Positions 23,455 through 33,582 of a stretch of 64,000 bases of DNA are shown here, in pieces. The stretch comes from Stenotrophomonas sp. VV52 (GTDB lineage: Bacteria > Pseudomonadota > Gammaproteobacteria > Xanthomonadales > Xanthomonadaceae). Below the pieces are notes generated by a model. It was not told the DNA's origin and searched no databases. It saw only the letters and a list, made by a program, of their open reading frames with translations. Position numbers and translations under genes: made by a program. The DNA lies in contig NZ_PKQQ01000001.1 in assembly GCF_002893095.1 (NCBI RefSeq), positions 682,001 to 746,000 of the forward strand, given 5' to 3'. Position 1 is the first letter of the stretch, and every line of letters begins with the position of its first letter.

Positions 23455-25020
23455 ATGTCGCCTCCGCGTCTGTCCGCTGTTCCTGCGATTCCGCTCGTGC
23501 CCGCTGCCGACAACGGTGAACGTGGCATCCGTGTACGGCGTGCGCCGAAGCTGCGCGCGGTCGAGGGCGGCGCCCCGACCGTCACGGCCCGCATCGAGCG
23601 TGCACGGCGGGTACTGTTCGTCACCTCCGAAATGGCCGACTACATCAAGGCCGGCGGCCTCGGCGACGTAGCTGCCTCGCTGCCGCGTGCGCTGCGCGGT
23701 CGCTCGGACGTGCGTGTGTTGATTCCCGGCTACGACGATGTGATCGCCCGTGCACCCGACCTGCGCCTGGTCGGACGGGTGCCGGCGCGTGCCGGCATTC
23801 CCGCCTGCGACATCGGCGAGGCGACCCTGGCCGATGGCCTGCCAGTGCTGGTGCTGGTCTGCCCGGAGCTGTACCAGCGCGGCGGCAGCCCGTACGTGGA
23901 CGGCGCCGGCCAGGACTGGAGCGACAACGCGGTACGTTTCGCCGCCCTGTCGCGCGCCGCCGCGGTGATCGCCTGCGGCAGCGCCGGGCTGGGCTGGCAG
24001 CCGGAGCTGCTGCACCTGAACGACTGGCCGTGCGCACTGGCGGCCGCGTATCTGCGTTGGTACGGCTCGGACGTACCGGCGCTGCTGACCATCCACAACC
24101 TGGCATACCAGGGCCTGTTCCCGATTGAACTGGCCGAGGCGCTTGGCGTTTCCCCGGAACAGGCGGAGAGCATCCTGTTCCACGGCAGGCTGTCGTTCCT
24201 GCAGGCGGGCATCGTGCATGCCGACCAGGTGAACACGGTCAGCGTCAGCTATGCGCGGCAGATCACGGGCCCGGAGCAGGGCTGCGGCTTGGACGTGCTG
24301 CTGTCCGGACACGCCGCGAGCGGTCGCCTGAGTGGCATCGTCAACGGCATCGACAATAGTTGGGACCCGCGTACCGACCTGCACCTGACCGAGCACTTCG
24401 ACCTGCACCGTTGGGAAGGCCGCGTGGCCAACAAACGCCGCGTGCAGCGCGCGCTCGGCCTGCCGCATGGCGATGGCCCGCTGTTCGCGGTGGTGTCGCG
24501 GCTGGTGCACCAGAAGGGGTTGGACCTGAGCTGCGCGGTGGCGCACCAGATCGCCGCTGCAGGTGGACAGCTGGCGATCATCGGCGATGGCGACCCGCGC
24601 ATTGCGGCCGAGGTGGCGACCCTGTCGCGCCGGTTCCCGTCGTCGGTGGGCGTGTTTGCCGGGTTCGACGAAGCGCTGGCCCGCAAGATGTTCGCCGGCG
24701 CCGACTTCCTGCTGATGCCGTCGCGCTTCGAGCCGTGCGGGCTGAGCCAGATGTATGCACAGCGGTTCGGCTGCCTGCCGATCGCGCATGCCACCGGTGG
24801 CCTGATCGACACGATCGAGGACGGCGTCACCGGGTTGCTGTTCGATTCCGCAGACGCCGACTCGCTGCGCCGCTGCGTGCAGCGGGCGTTCCGGACCTAT
24901 CGCCTGCCGGGCCTGCTGTCTGCGATGCGTCGCGCCGCGATGTTGCGGCCAAGCAGCTGGGAGCAGGCCGGGTCGCATTACCTGAATCTGTACGACCGCG
25001 CGATGGAGCAGCGCGCATGA
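23455..25020 (+). CDS. glgA: Glycogen synthase (ADP-glucose type, GT5)
   Basis: This 521-residue enzyme has the N-terminal ADP-glucose motif [16 protein letters not shown] near residue 66 (KTGGL in E. coli). Other landmarks are [17 protein letters not shown], the GT-B linker region NGIDNSWDP, and the acceptor/donor loop [17 protein letters not shown] with the catalytic Glu. It extends alpha-1,4-glucan from ADP-glucose in the cytoplasm. It is about 45 residues longer at the N-terminus than E. coli GlgA; the extension is low in complexity, so the true start could be slightly downstream. It is the first gene of the operon; its TGA overlaps the glgB ATG. Confidence 0.92.
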   Translation: MSPPRLSAVPAIPLVPAADNGERGIRVRRAPKLRAVEGGAPTVTARIERARRVLFVTSEMADYIKAGGLGDVAASLPRALRGRSDVRVLIPGYDDVIARAPDLRLVGRVPARAGIPACDIGEATLADGLPVLVLVCPELYQRGGSPYVDGAGQDWSDNAVRFAALSRAAAVIACGSAGLGWQPELLHLNDWPCALAAAYLRWYGSDVPALLTIHNLAYQGLFPIELAEALGVSPEQAESILFHGRLSFLQAGIVHADQVNTVSVSYARQITGPEQGCGLDVLLSGHAASGRLSGIVNGIDNSWDPRTDLHLTEHFDLHRWEGRVANKRRVQRALGLPHGDGPLFAVVSRLVHQKGLDLSCAVAHQIAAAGGQLAIIGDGDPRIAAEVATLSRRFPSSVGVFAGFDEALARKMFAGADFLLMPSRFEPCGLSQMYAQRFGCLPIAHATGGLIDTIEDGVTGLLFDSADADSLRRCVQRAFRTYRLPGLLSAMRRAAMLRPSSWEQAGSHYLNLYDRAMEQRA

Positions 25021-27254
25021 GCGAGGACGCACTGAACCTTCGGGATGCGGTCACCCCTGACGATGCCGGCATGCCGGAAGTATCGCCGCAGCCGCTGGAA
25101 ACGGCGCTGCTGCCCCTGTTGGCGGGCAAACCCTGCGATGCGTTTGCCGTGCTGGGGCCGCACCGGGACGTTAGTGGCTGGCGGCATACGGTGTACCTGC
25201 CCGGCGCGCGCCAGGTAGAGGCCCAGCTGGCAGAAGGCGCCTGGCGTGCCATGCAGCAGGGGGCCGCCGAAGGCCTGTTCCAGCTCCGGACCGGACAGCG
25301 CGGCACCGGGCTGCTGCGCATTCAATGGCCTGATGGCACCCAGGAAGTCGAAGACGCCTACGCGTTCGGTACCCAGCTGGATGACGGCGAACTGCAGCGG
25401 TTGCGGGACGGCAATCCGGACGCGGTTCGCCGTTCGCTGGGTGCGGTCACGGCAACCTGCGAAGGCGTGCCCGGTGTGCGCTTTGCGGTGTGGGCGCCCA
25501 ACGCCAGCCGGGTGGCCGTGGTGGGCGACTTCAACAGCTGGGATCAACGCCGTCATCCGATGCGCCTTCGCCATGATGCAGGGGTGTGGGAATTGTTCCT
25601 GCCGCGTGCGAAGGCCGGTGCCCGGTACAAGTTCGCACTGACCACGGCCGACGGACAGTCCGTGGTGCTCAAGGCCGACCCGTTGGCACGCGCGTGCGAG
25701 CTGCCCCCGGACACCGCGTCGCGGGTGTCGGCACCGTGCGCGCATGTCTGGAAGGACGCAGCGTGGATGGCACACCGTGCGCTGGCGCCCGGGCAGGCCA
25801 TATCGGTGTACGAGGTGCATGCCGGTTCCTGGCGACATGACGCCACCGGCACCCCGCTGGACTGGAATGCCTTGGGCGACCAGCTGATTCCCTACGTCAC
25901 CGGCCTGGGCTTTACCCATATCGAGCTGCTGCCCGTGAGCGAGCATCCATTCGGCGGGTCGTGGGGCTACCAGCCGCTGGGCCTGTATGCGCCGACCGCG
26001 CGCTATGGACGCCCGCAGGATTTCGCCGCGTTCGTGGACCGCTGCCATGCTGCCGGGCTCGGGGTCATCATCGACTGGGTGGGCGCCCATTTCCCGACCG
26101 ATGCCCATGGCATGAACCGGTTCGACGGCACCGCCCTGTACGAACACGATGACCCCCGGCTCGGCCTGCACCCGGACTGGAATACGCTGATCTACAACTA
26201 CGGCCGCGCCGAAGTGGCCGCGTTCCTCATCGGCAGCGCGCTGGAGTGGATCGACCGTTTCCATGTGGACGGCCTGCGCGTGGACGCTGTCGCGTCGATG
26301 CTGTACCGCGACTACAGCCGCGCGGAGGGTGAGTGGTTGCCGAACGTCAACGGCGGGCGCGAGAACCTGGAAGCCGTGGCGTTCCTGCGCCAGCTGAACG
26401 ACGCCATTCGAGCGCGCTTCCCGGACGTGCTGGTCATGGCCGAAGAATCGACGGCGTGGCCGGGTGTGACCGCACCCACTGCAGCCCAGGGGCTCGGCTT
26501 CACCCACAAGTGGAACATGGGGTGGATGCACGACACGCTGGCCTACCTGCACCGTGACCCGATCCATCGCGCCCACCACCACGGCGAAATGACCTTCAGC
26601 GCCATCTACGCCTTCAGCGAGCGCTTCATCCTGCCGCTGTCGCACGACGAGGTGGTGCACGGCAAGGGTTCGCTGCTGGCGAAGATGCCGGGCGACCGCA
26701 GCCAGCAGTTCGCCAACCTGCGCGCCTGCTACGGTTTCATGTGGGCGCACCCGGGCAGCAAACTGCTGTTCATGGGCGGCGAATTCGCACAGCCGGCGGA
26801 GTGGAACCACGACGCCGCGCTGGACTGGGCGGCCGCTGCCGACCCGGCGCATGCCGGCATGGCGCGACTGGTGGGCGACCTCAACCGCCTGCTGCAGCAG
26901 GAACCCAGCCTGCGCCTGGCCAACGACAGTGAAGCCGGCTTCGAGTGGAGCGTGAGCGACGACCACCGCAACAGCGTGCTGGCGTTCGTCCGGCATGCAC
27001 CCGACGGCCAGGGCCGCTCCACCCTGGTGGTGTGCAACTTCACCCCGGTGGCGCGGGATGGCTACCTGCTCGGGGTGCCGTCCGCCGGCGAGTGGTCGGA
27101 GATTCTCAATACCGACAGCGCGCACTACGGCGGCGGCAACGTGGGCAACGCGGGCTGCGTGAGCACCATCGAGCGGCCCATGCACGGCCATGCGCAGAGC
27201 CTGCCGCTGACCCTGCCGCCGCTCTCGGTGATTTACCTGCAGGCGGCCGAATGA
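25017..27254 (+). CDS. glgB: 1,4-alpha-glucan branching enzyme (GH13)
   Basis: This 745-residue protein has an N-terminal N1 domain, a CBM48 module ([20 protein letters not shown] around residue 160), a GH13 barrel and a C-terminal beta domain. Catalytic signatures are intact: nucleophile Asp in [14 protein letters not shown], acid/base Glu in MAEEST, and the third carboxylate in [11 protein letters not shown]. It introduces alpha-1,6 branches into the glucan made by GlgA. Overlap with glgA is ATGA (25017-25020); the stop overlaps the treZ ATG. The length is usual for bacterial GlgB. Confidence 0.94.
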   Translation: MSEDALNLRDAVTPDDAGMPEVSPQPLETALLPLLAGKPCDAFAVLGPHRDVSGWRHTVYLPGARQVEAQLAEGAWRAMQQGAAEGLFQLRTGQRGTGLLRIQWPDGTQEVEDAYAFGTQLDDGELQRLRDGNPDAVRRSLGAVTATCEGVPGVRFAVWAPNASRVAVVGDFNSWDQRRHPMRLRHDAGVWELFLPRAKAGARYKFALTTADGQSVVLKADPLARACELPPDTASRVSAPCAHVWKDAAWMAHRALAPGQAISVYEVHAGSWRHDATGTPLDWNALGDQLIPYVTGLGFTHIELLPVSEHPFGGSWGYQPLGLYAPTARYGRPQDFAAFVDRCHAAGLGVIIDWVGAHFPTDAHGMNRFDGTALYEHDDPRLGLHPDWNTLIYNYGRAEVAAFLIGSALEWIDRFHVDGLRVDAVASMLYRDYSRAEGEWLPNVNGGRENLEAVAFLRQLNDAIRARFPDVLVMAEESTAWPGVTAPTAAQGLGFTHKWNMGWMHDTLAYLHRDPIHRAHHHGEMTFSAIYAFSERFILPLSHDEVVHGKGSLLAKMPGDRSQQFANLRACYGFMWAHPGSKLLFMGGEFAQPAEWNHDAALDWAAAADPAHAGMARLVGDLNRLLQQEPSLRLANDSEAGFEWSVSDDHRNSVLAFVRHAPDGQGRSTLVVCNFTPVARDGYLLGVPSAGEWSEILNTDSAHYGGGNVGNAGCVSTIERPMHGHAQSLPLTLPPLSVIYLQAAE

Positions 27255-28990
27255 GCGTAGCCGTTCCGCGATGGGGCGCCCACGAAGGCGGGCAGGGGCA
27301 ATGGGAATTCGCAACATGGGCACCGGTCGCGCAGTCCCTGGAACTGCTGCTGGACGGTGAAGCGCTGGCGATGCAGCCGGCGGGTGGCGGCTGGTTCCGG
27401 CTGTCCGCACCTGCCTCGGCGGGCATGCACTATCGTTTCCGGATCGACGGCGAACGGACGCTGGCCGACCCGGCGTCGCGCTCGCAACCGGAGGGCGTGT
27501 TCGGGCCGAGCGCGCTGCTGCGCGACGACTTCCCCTGGCAGCGCACCGAATGGCGCGGTCGGCCGTGGCGCGAGGCGGTGATCTACGAAGTGCACGTCGG
27601 CGCGGCTGGTGGCTCCTACGCGGCGGTGCGCGAACAGCTGCCGCAGCTGGCCGCGCTGGGCATCACCGCCATTGAGCTGATGCCGGTGGCGACCTTTCCC
27701 GGTACCCGCAACTGGGGCTATGACGGGGTACTGCAGTACGCTCCCGCAGTGGCCTACGGCACGCCGGATGACCTGAAGGCGCTGGTCGATGCGGCCCATG
27801 GTCATGGACTGATGGTGCTGCTGGACGTGGTGTACAACCATTTCGGTCCCGATGGCAACGTGCTGCCTGCACTGGCGCCGGCGTTCTTCCGTGAGGAAGT
27901 GCGCACGCCCTGGGGCGCGGCGGTGGATTTCCGTCGCCCGGAGGTGCAGCAGTACTTCATCGACAATGCGCTGATGTGGCTGCAGGAATACCGCTTCGAC
28001 GGTTTGCGCCTGGATGCGGTGCACGCCATCGACCCGCCTGCATTCCTGGACATCCTGCGTGAGCGCGTGCACAGCGCGCTCCCGGATCGGGAGATCGCGC
28101 TGGTGCTCGAGAACGAGCGCAACCAAGCCTCGCTGCTGGCTAGTGGCTACACCGCGCAATGGAATGATGACTTCCACAACGCGCTGCACGCGCTGCTGAC
28201 CGGTGAGAGCGAAGGCTACTACCGTGACTTCGCCGATGACCCTTCGGAACGGTTGCGCCGCGTCCTGGCCGAGGGGTTTGCCTGGCAGGGTGAGGTGAAT
28301 GGCAGCGGCCAGACGCGCGGCGAGCCCAGCGCTGATGTGTCGCCGCGCCAGTTCGTGCTGTTTGCACAGAACCATGACCAGATCGGCAACCGCGCGCAGG
28401 GCGAGCGCCTGATCCAGCTGGTGGGGCCGCGCAAGGCGGCGCTGGCGATGGCGCTGACCGCGTTGACCCCGATGATTCCGCTGTTTTTCCTGGGCGAGCC
28501 ATGGGGCGCGCACTCGCCGTTCCTGTACTTCACGGACCACCGCGCGCCGCTGGACGAACAGGTGCGGGAAGGTCGCCGCAGTGAGTTCGCTCATTTCAGC
28601 AGTTTCCGGGACGAGCAGCGACGTTCGCTCATTCCGGATCCCAATGCGCTGGAAACGTACGCGCTTTCGCGTAGCGTGTGGCCATCGCCGGATGACAACG
28701 ACGCAGCGACCTGGCTCGAGGGATTCAAGAGCCTGCTGGCCGTTCGCAGGGCGCACCTGGTGGCGGAAGGGGAGGTGCATGCACTGGGTGCCGACATCAT
28801 TGCACCGGGCGCACTCCGTGCCGGCTGGCAGGTGCCGGGCGCGCAATGGTGGATCGGGTTCAACAGCAGTGATGCGCCGGTTGCCCTCGAGCTGCCGCAG
28901 GGCAGGGAAGTCTTTCGACTCGGTGCGCCGTGCCGCGATGGGCAGCTGGAGCCCGACGGCCTGTATGCCGTCGTCGTGGAGGCCGCATGA
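27251..28990 (+). CDS. treZ: Malto-oligosyltrehalose trehalohydrolase
   Basis: This is a 579-residue GH13 enzyme with an N-terminal immunoglobulin-like domain ([20 protein letters not shown]), then the barrel with [12 protein letters not shown]. The nucleophile is in [12 protein letters not shown], the acid/base Glu in [11 protein letters not shown], and the stabiliser in [14 protein letters not shown]. It releases trehalose from the end of maltooligosyltrehalose made by TreY. It overlaps both neighbours by four bases. Together with treY downstream it forms the TreYZ route from glycogen to trehalose. Confidence 0.93.
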   Translation: MSVAVPRWGAHEGGQGQWEFATWAPVAQSLELLLDGEALAMQPAGGGWFRLSAPASAGMHYRFRIDGERTLADPASRSQPEGVFGPSALLRDDFPWQRTEWRGRPWREAVIYEVHVGAAGGSYAAVREQLPQLAALGITAIELMPVATFPGTRNWGYDGVLQYAPAVAYGTPDDLKALVDAAHGHGLMVLLDVVYNHFGPDGNVLPALAPAFFREEVRTPWGAAVDFRRPEVQQYFIDNALMWLQEYRFDGLRLDAVHAIDPPAFLDILRERVHSALPDREIALVLENERNQASLLASGYTAQWNDDFHNALHALLTGESEGYYRDFADDPSERLRRVLAEGFAWQGEVNGSGQTRGEPSADVSPRQFVLFAQNHDQIGNRAQGERLIQLVGPRKAALAMALTALTPMIPLFFLGEPWGAHSPFLYFTDHRAPLDEQVREGRRSEFAHFSSFRDEQRRSLIPDPNALETYALSRSVWPSPDDNDAATWLEGFKSLLAVRRAHLVAEGEVHALGADIIAPGALRAGWQVPGAQWWIGFNSSDAPVALELPQGREVFRLGAPCRDGQLEPDGLYAVVVEAA

Positions 28991-30903
28991 ACAGTGCCCC
29001 CTCGCTGGCTGACGTAGCCGCTGCCGCTGGTGTGATGGTCGATTGGACCGATGTTGCGGGGATGCCGCAGCGGGTGGACGACCACGCCCTGGCGGCCATC
29101 CTTGAGCGTCTGGCGTTGCCGGCGGCGACCTCGCTGCAACGGCGCGATGCACTGCACGCCCTGGCGGTGCGACACCAGGCTGGCGTGCTGCGGACCGCCA
29201 TCGTGCGCGAAAGCGTTGCGGTCGGACCGGTCGACTCGGCCTGCGTGTGGGTGCATGAAGACGGCAGCAGCGAGTCCACGCGGACCGACGCGGGCGGCCG
29301 CGTGGATGCGCCTGCACGTCCGGGCTACTGGACCGTGGCCTGCGCCGGCGTGGTGCAGCGGGTGGCGGTGGCGCCGGTGCGTTGCTTCGGCGTCACCGAT
29401 GCCCTTGGCGCGGATGCACGCGCATGGGGGCTGGTGCTGCAGCCCTACGCTGCGCGCGGGGAACACGACGCCGGTATCGGCGACACCGCCGCCTGTGCAG
29501 ATTGGGCCGTGCGCGTGGCCGCGGCAGGCGCTGACGCAATGGCGCTGGGCCCGGTGCATGCGGCCAACGCGGTGGGTCAAGACTACAGCCCGTACTCGCC
29601 CGGTGACCGCCGCTACCTGGAGGCGCTGTACGCCGCGCCGGTGCAGGCGCTGGGAGAAGTTGCGCTGCGGGCGCTGGATGAACACCCGGTGCTGCGTGCG
29701 GAGCTGGACCTGCTGCGCAACGCGGAGCTGATCGACTGGCCTGCCGTGGCCTCTGCCAAGTGGTCGTGGCTGTCCGAAGTGCAGCGCGCCGTCGCGGGTG
29801 ATGTCGCGACCGCGCAAGCACTGCAGCGTTTCGAACACGAAGGCGGCGCGGCATTGGCCGCGCACGTGGACTTCATGCATGCACGCCTCGCACTGCCCCG
29901 GTCACTGTATGTATTCGGTCAGTGGCTGGTGACCCGCGGCTGGCAGCAGGCGCAGTCCCAGGCGCTTGGAAGCGGCATGCGGCTCGGGCTGATCGCCGAC
30001 CTGGCAGTGGGATTCGACCCCGCCGGCGCAGAGGCCGCCGCAGGCGCCGACGCCTGCCTGCGCGGTCTGGTTCTGGGTGCGCCGCCGGATGCGTTCTGTG
30101 CCGGCGGGCAGGTGTGGGGCGTCAGCAGCTATTCCCCCTCCGGGCTGCAGGCGCAGGGCTATGCGCCGTTCATCGCGCTGCTGCGCGCGGTGATGCGCGA
30201 CCGCGGTGGGATCCGGGTCGACCATATCCTGGGCTGGCAGCGCCTGTGGGTCGTGCCGGAGGGCGCCGATGCCGGGCAGGGCGCCTACCTGCGCTACCCG
30301 CTGCAGGATCTGTTGAACATCGCGGCGATCGAGTCGTGGCGGCATCGTTGCATCGTGATCGGCGAAGACCTCGGCGTGGTGCCACCCGGCATCCGCCAGA
30401 CCCTGGCCACGCGAGGCGTGATGGGGATGGATGTGCTGGCGTTCACCCGCGACGAGACCGGCCACTTCCTGCCTGCGGCGGACTGGCGCGCGGATGCGGT
30501 GGCGATGACCGGCACCCACGACCTGCCGACGCTGGTCGGGTGGCGGCGAGGCCTGGACCTGGCCTGGCGCCACCGGCTCGGCGAGCTTGACCAGCCAGGC
30601 CTGGGGCAGCAGCTGTCTGCGAGGGCGGCCGACGTGGCCCTGCTGGACACGGCGCTCGGCGTGGAACGCGCGGAGCCGCAGGATGGGCGCGGCGCGGCAC
30701 TGGCGTTCGTGGCATCCGGTCCCAGTGTGCTGGCCTTGCTCCCGGTGGAGGACGCACTGGGCCTTGCCGAGCAGGTCAATCTGCCGGGCACGGTGGGGAC
30801 GCATCCCAACTGGCGTCAAAGGTTGCCGCGTGACGGTCATGAGGCGGTGCTGGCCGATTCGACGGCGCGCTTCGCCGCTGCACGTTCGAGGGTGCCCGCA
30901 TGA
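28987..30903 (+). CDS. malQ: 4-alpha-glucanotransferase (amylomaltase, GH77)
   Basis: This 638-residue enzyme has a variable N-terminal region (about 150 residues) and a GH77 barrel. Motifs are SPYSPGDRRYLEALY, the nucleophile in GGIRVDHILGWQRLW, the acid/base in GEDLGVVPPGIR and the third carboxylate in TGTHDLPTLVGW. It disproportionates maltodextrins, recycling short chains left by TreZ and GlgX so that they can be re-used. ATGA overlaps join it to treZ and treY. Confidence 0.92.
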   Translation: MNSAPSLADVAAAAGVMVDWTDVAGMPQRVDDHALAAILERLALPAATSLQRRDALHALAVRHQAGVLRTAIVRESVAVGPVDSACVWVHEDGSSESTRTDAGGRVDAPARPGYWTVACAGVVQRVAVAPVRCFGVTDALGADARAWGLVLQPYAARGEHDAGIGDTAACADWAVRVAAAGADAMALGPVHAANAVGQDYSPYSPGDRRYLEALYAAPVQALGEVALRALDEHPVLRAELDLLRNAELIDWPAVASAKWSWLSEVQRAVAGDVATAQALQRFEHEGGAALAAHVDFMHARLALPRSLYVFGQWLVTRGWQQAQSQALGSGMRLGLIADLAVGFDPAGAEAAAGADACLRGLVLGAPPDAFCAGGQVWGVSSYSPSGLQAQGYAPFIALLRAVMRDRGGIRVDHILGWQRLWVVPEGADAGQGAYLRYPLQDLLNIAAIESWRHRCIVIGEDLGVVPPGIRQTLATRGVMGMDVLAFTRDETGHFLPAADWRADAVAMTGTHDLPTLVGWRRGLDLAWRHRLGELDQPGLGQQLSARAADVALLDTALGVERAEPQDGRGAALAFVASGPSVLALLPVEDALGLAEQVNLPGTVGTHPNWRQRLPRDGHEAVLADSTARFAAARSRVPA

Positions 30904-33407
30904 CGCCCGTTCGCGCCACCGTGCGGCTGCAGCTGCATGCCGGGTTCACCCTCGCCGATGCAGCGCGCCAAGTCGACTACTACGCCGCGCTGGGCATCAG
31001 CCATCTGTATCTCTCGCCGATCTGGCGTGCGGTATCGGGCTCCACGCACGGGTACGATGTAGTCGACCCGACGGAAGTCAATCCGGAGCTGGGGGGAGAG
31101 GCGGCACTGCGTGCACTGTCGGCCACTGCACGCGCGCACGGCATGGGTTTGGTGCTGGACATCGTACCGAACCACATGGCCGCGCACGCCGACAACCGCT
31201 GGTGGTGGGACGTGCTGCTGCACGGTCAACGCAGCGGCTGCGCGCACTGGTTCGATATCCAGTGGAACGCGCCGCTGGCGGAGGGCAGGGTGCAGCTGCC
31301 CGTTCTCGACCGGCCGTTGCAGGATGCGATGTCCGACGGCGTGCCGCAGGTCGACCGCGACGGTAACGGCGATGCGCCGACGCTGCTGCATCATGACAGC
31401 CGCCTGCCGCTGGCTGGCGCAGGTGCGCCTGATCTGGCGAGCGCCGATATCCCTGAACTCCTTGACGCCCAGGCCTACCGCCCGATCTGGTGGCGCCTGG
31501 GCGATGACCGCATCAACTACCGGCGCTTCTTCACCATCTCCTCGCTCGCCGGGCTGCAGGTGCAGCACGACGATGTGTTCGAGACCGTGCATCGACTGCC
31601 GCTGGCGCTGCTGGCCGAAGGCGTGGCCGATGGCCTGCGCGTGGATCACGTGGACGGGCTGGCCGATCCGCAGGCGTACCTGCAGCGCCTGCGTGGCGCG
31701 ATGGATGCAGCCTGCGCGGGTCGCGAACATCCGCCTCTGCTGTGGGTGGAGAAAATCCTGGCGCCCGACGAAGAACTGCCCCCGGAGTGGATGTGCGACG
31801 GCACAACCGGCTACGATTTCATGGACCAGGTGTCGGCCTGGCTGCACCAGCCGACCGGCGAAGCGGCGCTGGCCGCACACTGGCAGGCACGCAGTGGTCG
31901 CCCCGCCAGCTTCGCCATCGAAGAGCGGCTGGCACGGCAGGAGGTGCTGGAGCGCGGCCTGCGCAGCGAGTTCGATGCCGTGCTGCGCCACCTGCTGGGC
32001 ATGGAGCGCGACACCGTCGCCGCCGATGCCCGCTGGGGGCGCGCTGCGATGGCGCGTGCCTTGACCGCGCTGCTGGTGCGCTTCCCGGTCTATCGCAGTT
32101 ACGCCAGCGGCCACGGCAGCAGCGAGGGCGACCGCCGGTGGTGGTCGGAGGTGCTGGACGCGGTGGTACGTGAAGAACGACCGGATACCGCACTGGCCGC
32201 ACAGTGGATCGCGGCGCGCTTCTGGGCGGAGGTCGCAGATCCTGCCCGCGACGCGCTGCGCGTGCGGTTCCAGCAGTTGAGCGCGCCCCTCAACGCCAAG
32301 GCGGTCGAAGACCGCGCGTTCTACCGTTATGGCGTGCTGCTTTCTCGCAACGAAGTGGGCAGCCGCCCCGACCAGTTCGCGCTGTCCACCCGCGCCTTTC
32401 ACACCCGTGCGCTGATGCGGGCGCACCGGAACCCGCAGGCGATGCTGGCCACCGCCACCCATGACCACAAGCGCGGGGAAGACAGTCGCGCGCGGCTGGC
32501 GGTGCTGTCCGAGCACCCGCAGTGGTGGACGCGGCAGACCCGGACCCTCGAGCGGACCGCGAAGCGGATCGGACTGCGCCTGCCGCCCGCGCCGGTCGCC
32601 CAGATGCTGTGGCAGACCCTGGTCGGCGCGTGGCCGGTACAGGGCCTGGCAGAGCCGGTCGCCTTCTCCGCGCGCATCCTGCAGTGGCAGGCCAAGGCGA
32701 TGCGCGAGGGCGACCTGTGGTCCTCGTGGACCGATCCGGACGCCGGCTTCGAAGCGCGGCTGGAAGCGTTCACCCATGACCTGCTCTCGCATCGCGCCGC
32801 GGCCCCCGTGCGTCGCGTGCTTGAACAGTCCGTGCTGCACATCGCGGCCGCCGGTGCGCGCAACGGGCTCGCACAGCTTGCGCTGCGCCTGACCCTGCCG
32901 GGCGTGCCCGACCTGTACCAGGGCACCGAGGGATGGGATCTCTCGCTGGTTGACCCGGACAACCGTCGTCCGGTCGACTACGCCCAGCGGCGCGGATGGC
33001 TCGCCGACCCGCGCAGCTGGCCGCAGCTGCTTGCGCAGTGGCAGGACGGCGCGGTGAAGGCGCGCCTGTTGCGCCTGTTGCTTGAGGCGCGTCGCGAGCA
33101 GCCAGCACTGTTCCGTGACGGCGACTACCAGCCGCTGCATGCGGATCGGGAGGTGCCGATGCTCGCCTTCGTTCGCAGCGGTGCGGGCGCACGCCTGCTG
33201 GTGACCGTGGCCCACCACACCGGCGCCGAGCCGGCCCGCGTGGGTGCGGCCCTGGGCGACGCGCACTGGCGCGGCGCAGCGTTGTCCGTGCCTCCCGGAC
33301 GCTACCGCAATCTCCTCACCGGCGCAGAATTCACAAGCGACGGTGCCCCCACGCGACTGCGGCAGCTGTTCCACGGCAGCCCGGTAGCGATCTACTCGAC
33401 CTGGTAA
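30900..33407 (+). CDS. treY: Malto-oligosyltrehalose synthase
   Basis: This 835-residue GH13 enzyme is of usual TreY length. Visible landmarks are YLSPIWRAVSGSTHGYDVVD, DIVPNHMAAH, INYRRFFTI, the nucleophile in DGLRVDHVDGLADP, acid/base Glu in WVEKIL, TATHDHKRGEDSRARL with the third catalytic Asp, and PDLYQGTE near the C-terminus. It isomerises the reducing-end alpha-1,4 bond of maltodextrin to alpha,alpha-1,1, forming maltooligosyltrehalose for TreZ. The ATG overlaps the malQ stop. A small DUF2934 gene follows after 10 bp. Confidence 0.94.
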   Translation: MTPVRATVRLQLHAGFTLADAARQVDYYAALGISHLYLSPIWRAVSGSTHGYDVVDPTEVNPELGGEAALRALSATARAHGMGLVLDIVPNHMAAHADNRWWWDVLLHGQRSGCAHWFDIQWNAPLAEGRVQLPVLDRPLQDAMSDGVPQVDRDGNGDAPTLLHHDSRLPLAGAGAPDLASADIPELLDAQAYRPIWWRLGDDRINYRRFFTISSLAGLQVQHDDVFETVHRLPLALLAEGVADGLRVDHVDGLADPQAYLQRLRGAMDAACAGREHPPLLWVEKILAPDEELPPEWMCDGTTGYDFMDQVSAWLHQPTGEAALAAHWQARSGRPASFAIEERLARQEVLERGLRSEFDAVLRHLLGMERDTVAADARWGRAAMARALTALLVRFPVYRSYASGHGSSEGDRRWWSEVLDAVVREERPDTALAAQWIAARFWAEVADPARDALRVRFQQLSAPLNAKAVEDRAFYRYGVLLSRNEVGSRPDQFALSTRAFHTRALMRAHRNPQAMLATATHDHKRGEDSRARLAVLSEHPQWWTRQTRTLERTAKRIGLRLPPAPVAQMLWQTLVGAWPVQGLAEPVAFSARILQWQAKAMREGDLWSSWTDPDAGFEARLEAFTHDLLSHRAAAPVRRVLEQSVLHIAAAGARNGLAQLALRLTLPGVPDLYQGTEGWDLSLVDPDNRRPVDYAQRRGWLADPRSWPQLLAQWQDGAVKARLLRLLLEARREQPALFRDGDYQPLHADREVPMLAFVRSGAGARLLVTVAHHTGAEPARVGAALGDAHWRGAALSVPPGRYRNLLTGAEFTSDGAPTRLRQLFHGSPVAIYSTW

Positions 33408-33417
33408 GAGCACGACG

Positions 33418-33582
33418 ATGGACGACGAACAGAAGGCAGCGCGAACCCGGGAACTTGCCCGCCAGATATGGGAAGCCGAAGGCCGCCCGGACGGACATTC
33501 GGCCCGCCATTGGCACATGGCCGAGCGGTTGGTAGCGGCTGAGGTGGAAGCGGCGCAGTACGACCAGGAGTCGAGCCGATGA
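33418..33582 (+). CDS. DUF2934 small protein inside the glg/tre operon
   Basis: This is a 54-residue acidic helical protein. The core RELARQIWEAEGRPDGHSAR followed by HWHMAE is the DUF2934 signature (R-x-x-A-x-x-[IL]-W-E-x-E-G-x-P-x-G-x-x-x-x-H-W). It sits between treY (10-bp gap) and glgX (its TGA overlaps the glgX ATG at 33579-33582), so it is translated with the glycogen enzymes. DUF2934 proteins are common near glycogen and trehalose genes; their function is not known to me. A regulatory or scaffolding role is a guess. Confidence 0.85.
   Translation: MDDEQKAARTRELARQIWEAEGRPDGHSARHWHMAERLVAAEVEAAQYDQESSR

Noticed and set aside
24978..27410. Long open frame (about 800 codons) on the minus strand opposite glgB
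   Set aside because: It mirrors glgB codon positions, has no start signal and gives no recognisable protein; it is a GC-driven shadow.
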